Below, piece after piece: positions 42,964 through 51,133 of a stretch of DNA of 51,133 nucleotides (positions are counted from its first letter, which is position 1; the number at the start of each line of letters is the position of its first letter). The stretch is from the NCBI GenBank assembly GCA_020853525.1, contig JADYYS010000003.1, positions 1-51,133 on the forward strand, given 5' to 3'. Source of the stretch: Ardenticatenales bacterium (lineage in GTDB: Bacteria; Chloroflexota; Anaerolineae; Epilineales; Epilineaceae). Under the pieces are notes generated by a model. It was not told the origin of the DNA, did not search any database, and was given only the letters and a program-made list of their open reading frames with translations. A program made the translations under genes and the position numbers.

Positions 42964-45504
42964 TTGAGCGGCGTGGACGACGCCCTGCGCACCCTGATGT
43001 CGACCCCGGTCCTGCTCGTCGCCGTAGACTTCGACGGAACCCTCGCTCCGATCGTCGACGATCCGGCCGACGCCGCGATGCTGCCCCGTGCGCGCCGGGC
43101 GCTGCTCCTGCTGGCGCGTCTCCCGCACACCCATGTGGTGGTCATCAGCGGCCGTGCCTTCGTCGATCTGGACGTGCGGCTCGGCGCGATGTCCGCCGAA
43201 GTGCTGCGCGTCGGCGGTCACGGTTCGGAGTTCGAGCCGGGCACGGCGGGCCTGTTGGACGAGCCCGCCCGCCGGCTGCTGGAGCACGTGGGCGAGGCGA
43301 TGACGACGGCAGCGGAAGGGCTGCCTGGCGTGACCGTCGAGCGCAAGGACGCATCCGTAGCGCTGCACTACCGCCGCGCCGACCGCGCCGACGCCGCCCA
43401 GGCGCTGGTTCGACTGGTGCGCAGCATGCCGATGCTGCGGCAAAGCGGACCGCCGGGGTTGCTTCGGTCGCGGCGGGGCAAGCGGGTCGTCGAGCTGTCG
43501 GTGGTGCAGGCCGACAAGGGGCGCGCGCTCTCGCGCCTGCGATCCGAGCTGGGTGCCACCGGCATGCTGTGCCTGGGCGACGACCGGACGGACGAGGATG
43601 CGTTCGCCGTGCTGGGCAGCGCCGACGTGGGCATCAAGATCGGTCCGGGCCGGACCCGCGCCGCGTTCCGGCTGCCGGACCCGGCCGCCGCCGCCGAGGC
43701 GCTGGTGCGGTTGGCGGAAGGCCGCCGCCGCGCCCTGGCGCAGACCGTGCCGGCCGCGATCGACGAACTGGCGCTGCTCTCCGATCGCCACACGGCGGCG
43801 CTCGTCGCTCCGGACGGCACCATCTGTTGGCTGGCACCCGAGCGGTTCGACCGCCCGGCGTTGTTCGCCAGCCTGCTCGGCGGTCCGACGGCCGGACGGT
43901 GGCTCGTGCGGCCCGCCGGAACGACGGCGCCCGGGCAACAGAGCTACCTGCCCGGGTCGCTCGTGCTCGCCACGAGCTGGGACGACTTGGTGGTGCACGA
44001 TGCCCTCGTGCCGGTGGAGGACGGGACGATCCTCGTGCGCGAGCTGCGCCCGACACGTCCGGGCACCCGGGTGCGCATGCTCTTCGCCCCGCGCCCGGAC
44101 TTCGCGCGCCGGCCGGCGCGACTCGTGCCCGAGGCAACGGGCTTGGGTATTGCCGGCGTGGTGACCCCCCACCACCTGGAATCGCCCGGCGTCGTGTGGT
44201 CCATCGCCCGTGAGGGCGAGCATCACACCGCGAGCGCCGAGTTCGCGCTCGCGGGCCCGCTGCGGCTCGTGCTGCGCGTGGGCGCCAAGGGCGAAGCGCC
44301 CGCGCCGGCCGAGGTGGCCGCGGCCTGGCGGGCCGCTGCGCCGCCGCTGGCGCTGCCGCCCCGTTGGGCGGACCCGATCGAGGTCTCGGCGCGCGTGCTC
44401 CGCGGGCTGGTGTACGCGCCGACGTGCGCACCCGTCGCGGCCGCGACGACATCGTTGCCCGAAGCGCCGGGGGGCGTGCGCAACTGGGACTACCGCTACT
44501 GCTGGCCGCGGGACGCCGCCTACGCCTTCGAGGCCGTCATCCGGCTGGGCGATACGGCGGACGCTATCGGTTTCGTCGACTGGCTCGCCCTCCAGCGGAT
44601 GGAGCCCGCCGCGGGCAGCCTGCGGCCGTTGTACGGGGTGGGCGGCGAGTGGCCGCCGGGCGAGGGCGAGCTGGCCCACCTGTGCGGCTACCTCGGCTCG
44701 CGACCCGTCCGCGTGGGCAATGCCGCGGCCGAGCAGCTGCAGTTGGACGTGGCCGGCGCCGTCCTGGACCTGATGGGGTCGTTGGCGCAGCTCGGTGTGC
44801 CGTTCGCCGACCGGTGGTGGGCACTCGTCGACACGCTGATCGAGGCGGTGGGGAGCCGCTGGACGGAGGCGGACGCCGGCATCTGGGAACACCGGCATCG
44901 CGTGCGGCACCATCTCCATTCCAAGGTGCTGGCGTGGGTGGCGGTGGACCGGGCCGTGCGGATTGCCGATCATCTGGGACGGGCCGTCGATCCAAAGTGG
45001 CCGCAGCTGCGTGACGAGATCGCAGCCGATGTCTTGACGCGCGGGTGGCACGCGGGTGTCGGCGCGTACACCGCCGCCTACGGGAGCGATGAGGCGGATG
45101 CGGCATCGCTGTGGGTGCTGATCTCGGGACTTCTGCCGGCGCACGACGCACGGGTGGTGTCGACCGTCGAGTTCGTCGAGCGCCACCTGCGCCGCGGACC
45201 GACGGTGTTTCGATACCGCTTCGCGGACGGTATCCCCGGCAGCGACGCGGGCGGCTTCCACATCTGCGCCGCCTGGCTCGCCGAGGCGCTCTGGCGCATC
45301 GGCCGTCGGAACGACGCGATCGCGCTGTTCGAGGACATGCTCTCGTGCTGCGGTCCGACGGGACTGCTGTCGGAGATGTTCGACCCTGACGCCGTCCTGG
45401 CGCTGGGCAACACGCCGCAAGCGTACTCGCACGCCGGGCTCATCCGGGCCGCACTGGTCTTGCAGGATCGCTGGGATATCGGTCAGGCGGGGGCCAGCGG
45501 GTGA
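42964..45504 (+). CDS. otsB: Trehalose-6-phosphate phosphatase fused to GH15 glucosidase/trehalase
   Basis: The TTG at 42964 has AAGGA 9 bases upstream. The 846-residue product has an N-terminal HAD phosphatase domain (~10-260) with VDFDGTLAPIVDDP (nucleophile DxDxT), HGSEFEP, and GDDRTDEDAF. The C-terminal glycoside hydrolase 15 domain (~270-840) has TSLPEAPGGVRNWDYRYCWPRDAA, YLGSRPVRVGNAAAEQLQLD, GIWEHRHRVRHHLHSK (acid Glu) and GLLSEMFDP (base Glu). GH15 includes glucoamylases and actinobacterial trehalases. The fusion joins the last step of trehalose synthesis to a possible trehalose-cleaving enzyme. The catalytic residues of both look intact. Confidence 0.9.
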   Translation: MSGVDDALRTLMSTPVLLVAVDFDGTLAPIVDDPADAAMLPRARRALLLLARLPHTHVVVISGRAFVDLDVRLGAMSAEVLRVGGHGSEFEPGTAGLLDEPARRLLEHVGEAMTTAAEGLPGVTVERKDASVALHYRRADRADAAQALVRLVRSMPMLRQSGPPGLLRSRRGKRVVELSVVQADKGRALSRLRSELGATGMLCLGDDRTDEDAFAVLGSADVGIKIGPGRTRAAFRLPDPAAAAEALVRLAEGRRRALAQTVPAAIDELALLSDRHTAALVAPDGTICWLAPERFDRPALFASLLGGPTAGRWLVRPAGTTAPGQQSYLPGSLVLATSWDDLVVHDALVPVEDGTILVRELRPTRPGTRVRMLFAPRPDFARRPARLVPEATGLGIAGVVTPHHLESPGVVWSIAREGEHHTASAEFALAGPLRLVLRVGAKGEAPAPAEVAAAWRAAAPPLALPPRWADPIEVSARVLRGLVYAPTCAPVAAATTSLPEAPGGVRNWDYRYCWPRDAAYAFEAVIRLGDTADAIGFVDWLALQRMEPAAGSLRPLYGVGGEWPPGEGELAHLCGYLGSRPVRVGNAAAEQLQLDVAGAVLDLMGSLAQLGVPFADRWWALVDTLIEAVGSRWTEADAGIWEHRHRVRHHLHSKVLAWVAVDRAVRIADHLGRAVDPKWPQLRDEIAADVLTRGWHAGVGAYTAAYGSDEADAASLWVLISGLLPAHDARVVSTVEFVERHLRRGPTVFRYRFADGIPGSDAGGFHICAAWLAEALWRIGRRNDAIALFEDMLSCCGPTGLLSEMFDPDAVLALGNTPQAYSHAGLIRAALVLQDRWDIGQAGASG

Positions 45505-45844
45505 GGGTGGTCCGCGTGCGCGCTGCCGCACCCTTCGCCGCCGCTTGACGGCCTGAGTCGCAGATCGCGCGAAACGTCAGGACGGCGGGTGGACCTCGTC
45601 CACCACCTACGGGATTCCACCACGCCGTGGTGGATTTCCGACTACTCGATGCGTTCTGGGAGGATGATTGCGGACGTCCTTGGCGTCCATCAATCGATGG
45701 ATGATGCTGTGAGGAGCGACAACCCTTGTTCCGAGTTACCGGACGATCCGACCCGCGGCGCCAACAGCGGCGGACCCATCCGGTCCGCCGCTGTCGATCG
45801 CGCGCCCCAGGGCCTGCGCGCCGTGCATCGTCGCGCCCCGGAGC
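45505..45844. other. Intergenic region with hairpins; doubtful short ORF
   Basis: The gap between the convergent otsB-GH15 and HU-like genes holds hairpins GTGGAC-CTC-GTCCAC (45589-45603) and TCCACCACG-C-CGTGGTGGA (45616-45634, followed by TTT), which may end otsB transcription. A plus-strand frame from GTG 45589 reads MDLVHHLRDSTTPWWISDYS.. and looks more protein-like than expected, but I do not recognise it and it lacks a ribosome site; it could be a remnant of an insertion element. Confidence 0.4.
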
Positions 45845-46267
45845 CTACGCCACCCGCGCCGATTTCGCCGGCAGCTCGAGCGGATTGTCCGGATGCGCGG
45901 CGTCCCACAGGGCCTTGTACCCGGCGTCATCCAGCCCGATGTGGCTGCGGTTGACGACTTCGCCGCGGTAGCTGTGCAGCCGGTTCAGGCCGTTGGCCAG
46001 CTCGGCGTCGATGACGACGCGCAGCGTGAGCTTGCCGTCGCGCAGGATGGTCGGACGGAAGCGACCGATGCCGTCGAGCTCGACGGGCGTGCCGCCGGCG
46101 CCGTACTGCAGGAGCACCTCGTGTAGCTCGCGCAGGACCATGAGCGCCTGCCCGTGCTTCAGGCCGGTGCGGCCGGCCAGCGTCTGGGCGACCTCGGCGG
46201 TGGTGGCCGTACGGTTGTAGACCAACCGCGGGCCGAAGGCTTGGAACGCTTCGAGGAATGTGGACAC
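45845..46267 (-). CDS. HU/IHF-like DNA-binding domain protein
   Basis: The GTG at 46267 has GGAGG 7-8 bases upstream. The 140-residue product has a helical first part (TTAEVAQTLAGRTGLKHGQALMVLRELHEVLLQYGAGG) and then the HU-like beta arm beginning PVELDGIGRFRPTI. This arrangement recalls the HU-HIG type found beside the true HU proteins, which bind or bend DNA. The C-terminal ~45 residues (YRGEVVNRSHIGLDDAGYKALWDAAHPD) are an extension. Function is inferred from the fold. No partner genes are near. Confidence 0.6.
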   Translation of the reverse strand: MSTFLEAFQAFGPRLVYNRTATTAEVAQTLAGRTGLKHGQALMVLRELHEVLLQYGAGGTPVELDGIGRFRPTILRDGKLTLRVVIDAELANGLNRLHSYRGEVVNRSHIGLDDAGYKALWDAAHPDNPLELPAKSARVA

Positions 46268-46475
46268 CGTGTTGACCTCCTCGGTCGGGTGCTGGCTCGT
46301 GGCCGGTCCACGGTGGTGGGCGGTGCGGGCCAGCGGTGAAACGCTGGCGTCCAATGTACGGGAGTTGCGGGTGCGTGTGGGGGGCGTTCGACCGCCGCGG
46401 AGCCGCCGCGCAACCGTTAACTTGGGGGGCGTGGTCTGCAAGCATGCGGACGATGCGATCGGAATGTGCATGCAG

Positions 46476-46481
46476 TAGAAT
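46476..46481 (+). promoter_or_regulatory. -10 element of toxin-antitoxin operon, leaderless
   Basis: TAGAAT ends 6 bases before the antitoxin ATG, so transcription would start at or beside the A of the start codon. No good -35 is seen, as is common for autoregulated operons. Confidence 0.5.
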
Positions 46482-46487
46482 GAGCGC

Positions 46488-46712
46488 ATGAAGTTGCCCG
46501 AACTGGAAACCGAAGCCCTGAAGTTGCCCGTCGCGGACCGCGCTCGCCTCGCCGAAACCCTTCTCGAGAGCCTCGATGCGCTCTCTGAGGAGGAGAACCG
46601 GCGCCTTTGGATCGATGAAGCACGGCGGCGCGATGCGGACCTGGATGCAGACCCGGCCGGCGGCCGACCAGCGGAGGATGTGTTCCGGGACGCGCGAGCG
46701 CGGATCGGGTGA
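46488..46712 (+). CDS. Putative addiction-module antitoxin component
   Basis: The 74-residue product matches the short acidic antitoxin-type family described as putative addiction module components: LKLPVADRARLAETLLESLDALSEEENRRLWIDEARRRDADLDA. Such proteins pair with ParE/RelE toxins. No separate DNA-binding domain is seen. It overlaps the toxin start by 4 bp (GTGA), and its mRNA is probably leaderless. Confidence 0.8.
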   Translation: MKLPELETEALKLPVADRARLAETLLESLDALSEEENRRLWIDEARRRDADLDADPAGGRPAEDVFRDARARIG

Positions 46713-47005
46713 CGCGTCGGGCCGTCTTCCATGAACTCGCTGAGGGCGAGTTGAACGAAGCCGCGGCCTATTATGCGCGCGCTCGACCTGGCCTTGGTGA
46801 AGCCTTCCTCATCGAGGTGCAGCGTGCGGTCGAGACGCTAACCGAGGCGCCGCTGGCAGGAACGCCTGTTCATCGTGAAGTGCGATGGCGCCTCGTGAGG
46901 CGGTTTCCGTACCGTGTCTACTACCGACTACACGACGATGAGGTGCGCATTCTCGCCGTTGCGCACCAGAAGCGACGGCCGTTGTATTGGCGCGCGCGCC
47001 AGTGA
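46709..47005 (+). CDS. ParE/RelE-family toxin
   Basis: The GTG at 46709 overlaps the antitoxin stop. The 98-residue product has the ParE/RelE plasmid-stabilisation fold: FHELAEGELNEAAAYYARARPGLGEAFLIEVQRAVETL then RRFPYRVYYRLHDDEVRILAVAHQKRRPLYW. RelE-type toxins cut mRNA on ribosomes and ParE-type toxins block gyrase; the C-terminal AVAHQKRRPLYW pattern is common in the family but does not decide between them. Completes a type II toxin-antitoxin pair. Confidence 0.85.
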   Translation: MTRRAVFHELAEGELNEAAAYYARARPGLGEAFLIEVQRAVETLTEAPLAGTPVHREVRWRLVRRFPYRVYYRLHDDEVRILAVAHQKRRPLYWRARQ

Positions 47006-47126
47006 CACCCTCGGTGCCGTGACATGGCTGTGATAGATCACCTCCACCGCCAACGAGCTACGCCTCGACGTCCATGGCGCGTCCGACCGAGCCCACCCAG
47101 CCAGGCGGATGGCCCAGGCGTTTCGA

Positions 47127-49499
47127 TCACCGCCCCAGGATCCCCGCCCGCCAATATCCGCCGCGCCCGTTGCTGAGCAGCAAGGCGTTCTCGGAGGGCA
47201 TCAGCGCGGCCCAGGCGTCCCAGCGCGACTGCGACAGGTCGCGCGCCTCGCCGGTGGCGGCGTCCACGGTGATGATCCGGCGGCCGTCGTAGGGGCAGGC
47301 GGTGAGGAACAGGCGACGGCCGTCCAAGGTCCAGGACGGCGGCGATACCCAGCCCTCCGGCGCGACCGTGACCGTGGTCCGGACCGCGCCGTCGCGTTCG
47401 ATCAGCCATAGTCTTCTGCGCACGGCGCGCACTTCGAAGTCCCTTTGCAAAGAGGGCACTGCCTCGATGGCCGCGAGCACCTGGCCATCCAGGCTCCACG
47501 TCACCTCGTCGACGCGGAGGTCGACGGCGGAGCGCACGCGGCCGTCGAAATCGACGATGCACAGACCGCCGCGGCAGGAGTACGCGACGCGCATGGCATT
47601 TGGAGACGGTCGAACCATGATGGCATCGGCCTCCAGGTAGCCGCGGCCCTCCGCCGTGTCATCGCTCCAGCGCGGGTGTACAGCGGGGGCAAACGCAGGC
47701 TCGGAAGGCCACGCGAACATGCGGAGCGGCGCGCCACCGGCCCAGGGCGATCGCCACACGCCGTCGGACTGCGGGTACCAAACGCCCTCCGAGGTTACCC
47801 CTGGCCGCGTGTTCGCATCCACCGTGGCGATCACGGCCTCCGAGCCCGACTCCGCGTCTTGGAGCACGACGCTGTAGTCGGGGGTAGCCTTCACGAGCAC
47901 CACGTACCGACTGTCCGGAGACCACTGGTAATCGTAGACGTTCGTCACGTCGATCAGGCCGATCAGGCGATCCGGCCGGCCATCGGTCGGCACATACCAC
48001 AGGTTTGTATTGCCCTCCGGACGCCACCGGGCCGCCAGGAAGGCAGCACCATCTGGTGCCGGCACCAGATTGCCATGTGGAACCGTGCAACCGGCGTCGA
48101 ACCAGGCCCGGTACGATTCGGCGTAGCGGTCCGCGTCGGTGGTGGCCTCCAACCGCACGGGCGACGCCAACGTAATCCCAGCGCGCTCCGCATCGGCGAA
48201 GGGGATTCCGGGCAGCTCCCGGTGCTCCGTGCGCAGGCGACCGAGTCCGTCCCGGCGGGTTGGGCTGTACCACGCCTCGATCGGAATGCGGTACCGCCGC
48301 GACGTACCGTTGGTGTACGTGAACTGCGTAACGTAGTAGACGGCGTTGCGATCGCGTTGAATGCTCTCCACCGTGTAGTCCGCGAGCGGCGAACTGGAAT
48401 CCAACGGATCGAGGCCGACCTGCCCGCGAAGCCCATTGAGGTACGTGAGCATCGTCGCGCTCTGGCCCCCCTGATAGCTCGGGACGCCCAGCGCACCTGT
48501 CAGCGGCATCGCCAGGGGCCAAGCGTAGGACCAACCGAACCAGGCCACGCTGCCGAGCGCGACTGCCAACCCGAACCAACGGTCACGCGGCCGCCGCCGT
48601 AGGAGCCACAGCACGCCCACGACGGCGAACCCGATCGCCCAGGGAAGCGGCCGAAGGCGCATCGCCTCCGCAGCGAGCGACCGTGGCGCTTGGGGGCCTA
48701 CGATGACCTGTGCGGCCGTCTGGACCACCGTGGACCCATCCGTCAGCTCCATCGTGAGCTGCGGGAAGAACGTGCCCGCGGCAAACGCATGGGTGACGGC
48801 GAACGTCGAATCGCTCGGCCATCCTGGGTATGCATCGAGCGCCAAGCCACCTGGGCAGGCGAGCTCTTCGATCGCCCCGTCGCCGAGTTCGAGCCATACG
48901 CGGCGGCACGCCAAGTCCTCGCTCAGGCTCCAGCTCGCGGCAATGGCCAGCTCGATCGGCTGCCCCGCCACTCCGCGGTACTCCGGGTGCCGCCCGCCGT
49001 CCCCCACGCGCGTCGGCTCGGAACGCGGCGTCGCGCTGGTGCCCGCGATGGGCGTTACGCTGGCGCCCGCGATGGCCGTCGCGCTGGGCGGCAAGGAAGT
49101 AACGGGTGCCGCGGCCTGACTCTGAACGAACACCCAGCCAGCAACCGCCAGCACCAGGGCCGCCGCAAACGCGTCGGCCAGGAGCCAGCGACGCGCCATC
49201 GGCGCACCTCGGTGTGCGGCGGCGGGCGTCCGACCCTCGACATCGGGCGACATCCGCCCGACCGCGGCGAGATCGTTGCTCGGACGCTGGCGGAGCGACT
49301 CCGGTCGGCCGAGCCGCGCGACGAGTTCGGCGCTCGGCGTCGGCCACCGGACGGCCTTGATCGTCGCCAGTGTGCGTTGGTGCTCGGCGAAGACGGCGGC
49401 ACAGGCGGTACACGTCTCCAGATGGCCCGCGAGGTCGGGCGACGGAACGTCACCGCCACCGAGCGCGCGGATACCGCGGACGGCTTGGCTACAGCGCAT
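47127..49499 (-). CDS. Anti-sigma factor with zinc-finger domain and propeller-like sensor region
   Basis: The ATG at 49499 has GGAGG 6 bases upstream and lies inside the end of the sigma gene (11-bp overlap). The 790-residue product has an N-terminal anti-sigma zinc finger (MRCSQ.. HLETCTACAAVF). Next are a transmembrane helix (~106-127), a beta-rich region, and two more helices (~275-330). The C-terminal ~450 residues contain propeller-like strands (DYQWSPDSRYVVLVKATPDYSVV, VTWSLDGQVLAAIE, PSWTLDGRRLFLTA). With three helices the C-terminus should lie outside, so this may be a sensor controlling the ECF sigma factor. Confidence 0.8.
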   Translation of the reverse strand: MRCSQAVRGIRALGGGDVPSPDLAGHLETCTACAAVFAEHQRTLATIKAVRWPTPSAELVARLGRPESLRQRPSNDLAAVGRMSPDVEGRTPAAAHRGAPMARRWLLADAFAAALVLAVAGWVFVQSQAAAPVTSLPPSATAIAGASVTPIAGTSATPRSEPTRVGDGGRHPEYRGVAGQPIELAIAASWSLSEDLACRRVWLELGDGAIEELACPGGLALDAYPGWPSDSTFAVTHAFAAGTFFPQLTMELTDGSTVVQTAAQVIVGPQAPRSLAAEAMRLRPLPWAIGFAVVGVLWLLRRRPRDRWFGLAVALGSVAWFGWSYAWPLAMPLTGALGVPSYQGGQSATMLTYLNGLRGQVGLDPLDSSSPLADYTVESIQRDRNAVYYVTQFTYTNGTSRRYRIPIEAWYSPTRRDGLGRLRTEHRELPGIPFADAERAGITLASPVRLEATTDADRYAESYRAWFDAGCTVPHGNLVPAPDGAAFLAARWRPEGNTNLWYVPTDGRPDRLIGLIDVTNVYDYQWSPDSRYVVLVKATPDYSVVLQDAESGSEAVIATVDANTRPGVTSEGVWYPQSDGVWRSPWAGGAPLRMFAWPSEPAFAPAVHPRWSDDTAEGRGYLEADAIMVRPSPNAMRVAYSCRGGLCIVDFDGRVRSAVDLRVDEVTWSLDGQVLAAIEAVPSLQRDFEVRAVRRRLWLIERDGAVRTTVTVAPEGWVSPPSWTLDGRRLFLTACPYDGRRIITVDAATGEARDLSQSRWDAWAALMPSENALLLSNGRGGYWRAGILGR

Positions 49500-50028
49500 G
49501 GGAATCCTCCATCGCCGCGATCCCACGAAACCGTTCGCACGCCCGCTGCCAGCGTTTTTGCACGGCCGCCGTTCGGATTCCCAGTACGGCGGCGGTCTCG
49601 GCGGCCGTGAGATCCAGGAGGCCCATCATGACCAGGACGGCGCGGTCTTCCTCCTTCAGCTGGCCGAGGATCGGCCGGACCGCATCGTCCGCCGCTTCAG
49701 ATCCGTGGGCGGCATGATCATCGCTCTGTTCCCAGCGCTCGAGCGACAGCCAGATCCACGGGCGCTGCCGCCGCAGGTGCTGGCGCGCGAGGTTGGCCGC
49801 GATGGTGAACACCCAACCGCGCGCGCCGTCGGGACTGCGCAGCTGATGCCAGAGCTCGTAGACGCGAAGGAAGGTGTCCTGCGTGAGGTCCTCGGCCATG
49901 GTCCGGTCGCCGACCATGCCGTGCAACAGCCGAAAGACCCCAAGGCTGTGCTGCTCGACCAGCGCCGCGTAGCGCGCATCGCGCTCACGGGGCGTGTCGC
50001 GCAACGCGGTCGGGTCGGCCGAGTTCAC
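49489..50028 (-). CDS. ECF-type RNA polymerase sigma factor
   Basis: The product has sigma region 2 (YAALVEQHSLGVFRLLHGMVGDRTMAEDLTQDTFLRVYELWHQLRSPDGARGWVFTIAANLARQHLRRQ) and region 4 (LKEEDRAVLVMMGLLDLTAAETAAVLGIRTAAVQKRWQRACERF), the usual ECF layout. GTG at 50028 gives 179 residues, the normal size. An alternative GTG at 50187 overlaps the stop of the CPBP gene and adds a non-conserved 53-residue tail; it cannot be excluded. The downstream overlapping gene is its probable anti-sigma factor. Confidence 0.88.
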   Translation of the reverse strand: MNSADPTALRDTPRERDARYAALVEQHSLGVFRLLHGMVGDRTMAEDLTQDTFLRVYELWHQLRSPDGARGWVFTIAANLARQHLRRQRPWIWLSLERWEQSDDHAAHGSEAADDAVRPILGQLKEEDRAVLVMMGLLDLTAAETAAVLGIRTAAVQKRWQRACERFRGIAAMEDSHAL

Positions 50029-50183
50029 GATGCGGGTTCCGATCGGTCGGCGCGCGAGGCGCGGCCCTGGGGCAGCAAGTGGCTTCACGAATGAGTACGA
50101 TGCGCAGGCTCGTCGAATGTGGACAGCGATCCGCGACTTGTGGCGCTCGGGCCAGGCCCGCACGATGTCGGCACGCGCCACAA

Positions 50184-50966
50184 TCACCCCGACGCGATCG
50201 GTGCCCCAAGTCGATCACGATCGAGGAAGTAGACCCCCGCCGCGACGAGGGCATAGGCCAGGGCCATCAGCAAACCCAGCCGGGCGTTGTCCGGCCCCTC
50301 GACCATCTGGAAGAAGAACGAACCGCCGACCACGTTGAGCACCGAGTGAAACACCGCCGCGACGAACCACTGTCGGCCGCTGCGCACGAAGAGCCACAGG
50401 ACGAGCAGTTGGAACGCGGCATTGCCCACGATCCCGAGCACCCACGGCAGGTTGCCGCTGAGCATGAGCGGCAAGTGCCAAACGATCCGCATCGCCGCCA
50501 ATACGAGCCACGCCTTGAGGAACGAACTCCGATCGAGGAGCCGTTCGGCGGCGAACGCCGTCCAGCCCGCCTCCTCGCCGATGCCGATCAGGATCAGAAT
50601 CCCGAGAAACTCCCCCGGTAGTGTCGTCCAAAGCGCCAACTGCAGCGCGGTGGGCCAAGGGGCACCGAGTGCGGCGTTGATCGCCACGATCGCGAGGATG
50701 ATCCCCACCGGGATCGCGACCGCCGCCGCATACCAAACCGGTGCCCCGCGCACGGCCACGAGCCGCCGCGCCCACGCCTTGAGCTCCGCCCGACCGAGCA
50801 CAGCCGTGACGATCGCCGCGGCGATGATCGGCCCTACCGGGAAGCCGTTCGGCTCCACGTCGGACCCGAACGTACGGGCGATGAAGAACACCCACCCGAA
50901 GAGGCATGCGAGCACGGTGAAAGCGACGAGCGGGTACGTGCGGATCGGTCCAAGGATGGCGTTCAT
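50184..50966 (-). CDS. CPBP-family intramembrane protease
   Basis: The 260-residue product has about seven hydrophobic helices and the CPBP/Abi motifs EEAGWTAF, RIVWHLPLML and FHSVLNVVG, which carry the predicted catalytic Glu and His residues. Some members act on membrane-bound anti-sigma factors or prenylated peptides. AAGGT precedes the ATG by 7 bases. It lies just upstream of the sigma/anti-sigma pair on the same strand, so it might process the anti-sigma factor; that is inference from position. Confidence 0.85.
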   Translation of the reverse strand: MNAILGPIRTYPLVAFTVLACLFGWVFFIARTFGSDVEPNGFPVGPIIAAAIVTAVLGRAELKAWARRLVAVRGAPVWYAAAVAIPVGIILAIVAINAALGAPWPTALQLALWTTLPGEFLGILILIGIGEEAGWTAFAAERLLDRSSFLKAWLVLAAMRIVWHLPLMLSGNLPWVLGIVGNAAFQLLVLWLFVRSGRQWFVAAVFHSVLNVVGGSFFFQMVEGPDNARLGLLMALAYALVAAGVYFLDRDRLGAPIASG

Positions 50967-51006
50967 TCGGCACCTTCCGTAGGAGCGGCGCTGGCGAGCC
51001 GGCCGC

Positions 51007-51133
51007 GTAAGCGTTCAGCCGGTTGCCGGATCGGCGAAGGCCTGATAGTCTGGGCGGCATGACAGCAGAGGCGCTTGCGGCCCTGACGCGGGAGGATCTG
51101 ATCCGCTTGGTATTGAGCCAGGCAGAGACGATC
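51007..51133 (+). mobile_element. Left end of an IS66-family element (cut by window edge)
   Basis: GTAAGCGTTCAGCCGG at 51007 fits the GTAA.. terminal inverted repeat of IS66 elements and lies 52 bases before an ATG whose product matches IS66 transposase N-termini. A promoter TTGCCG (51023-51028) and TAGTCT (51046-51051), 17 bases apart, is inside the end. The right end is outside the window. Confidence 0.7.
51059..51133 (+). CDS. IS66-family transposase, partial
   Basis: Only 25 codons are inside the window, with the start MTAEALAALTREDLIRLVLS, typical of IS66 TnpC N-termini (MTxEELxALSREELIALVLxQ type). The ORF runs off the end. Identification rests on this short part and on the GTAA end just upstream. 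Confidence 0.65.
   Translation, partial: MTAEALAALTREDLIRLVLSQAETI

Noticed and set aside
42919-45531. An 870-codon open frame antisense to otsB-GH15
   Set aside because: Composition of a codon-bias shadow; the sense strand has two complete enzyme domains.
45589-45954. Full 121-codon frame as a gene
   Set aside because: Its second half is Arg-rich and antisense to the end of the HU-like gene; only the first part is of any interest.
1-51133. CRISPR arrays, rRNA or tRNA genes
   Set aside because: No regularly spaced 25-40 bp repeats and no rRNA- or tRNA-like sequence was recognised by reading; a tRNA scan would be needed to exclude a missed tRNA.

Overview
The window is GC-rich (roughly two-thirds G+C by eye) and densely coded on both strands. 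It looks like a Chloroflexota (Chloroflexi, Anaerolineae-like) genome. The lineage is inferred from exported proteins with long Pro/Thr linkers followed by a short 'YLP..' motif, palindromic GTAGGGGCGGGTCT-type intergenic repeats, a fused GlyQS, and the overall gene mix. No rRNA, tRNA or CRISPR array was seen.

Layout. 0.2-9.9 kb: a chlorite-dismutase-like heme protein, a DedA protein, a lipoprotein, a two-VWA exported protein, a heparinase II/III-like exported protein, an MFS transporter, a membrane protein and a SRPBCC protein. 9.9-18 kb: a DEAD-box RNA helicase; a lytic transglycosylase whose near-consensus promoter contains a GAAC-N4-GTTC (LexA-type) palindrome; then glyQS, recO and an FmdB zinc-ribbon gene. 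18.4-28 kb: an NHL/VWA exported protein paralogous to the first VWA protein, REP-like palindromes, an FG-GAP/ASPIC-UnbV lipoprotein, a metzincin-like metallopeptidase and an EamA transporter. 28-36 kb: a heterodimeric ABC exporter behind a 20-codon leader peptide and an attenuator-like leader, then the pantothenate/beta-alanine operon panB-panE-panC-panD with its own long leader and terminator. 36-40 kb: a carbamoyltransferase operon (DUF5989-like, SxtJ-like, NodU/CmcH carbamoyltransferase, SGNH hydrolase). 40-45.5 kb: an aldehyde dehydrogenase, otsA, and an otsB-GH15 fusion. 45.8-51.1 kb: an HU-like protein, a toxin-antitoxin pair, an anti-sigma factor with a propeller-like sensor region, an ECF sigma factor, a CPBP protease, and the left end of an IS66-family element cut by the window edge.

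How the parts work together. The pan genes overlap or abut and provide pantoate, beta-alanine and pantothenate for CoA. otsA and otsB-GH15 lie 13 bp apart and may combine trehalose synthesis with hydrolysis. The ECF sigma gene overlaps its anti-sigma gene. The two ABC half-transporters overlap by 4 bp and have complementary degenerate ATP-site residues.

The most interesting observation is the leader of the ABC exporter: a sigma70-like promoter, a strong Shine-Dalgarno, a 20-residue peptide, mutually exclusive RNA hairpins and an intrinsic terminator. It resembles ribosome-mediated attenuation as known for bmrB-bmrCD of Bacillus, and the peptide is not one I recognise.
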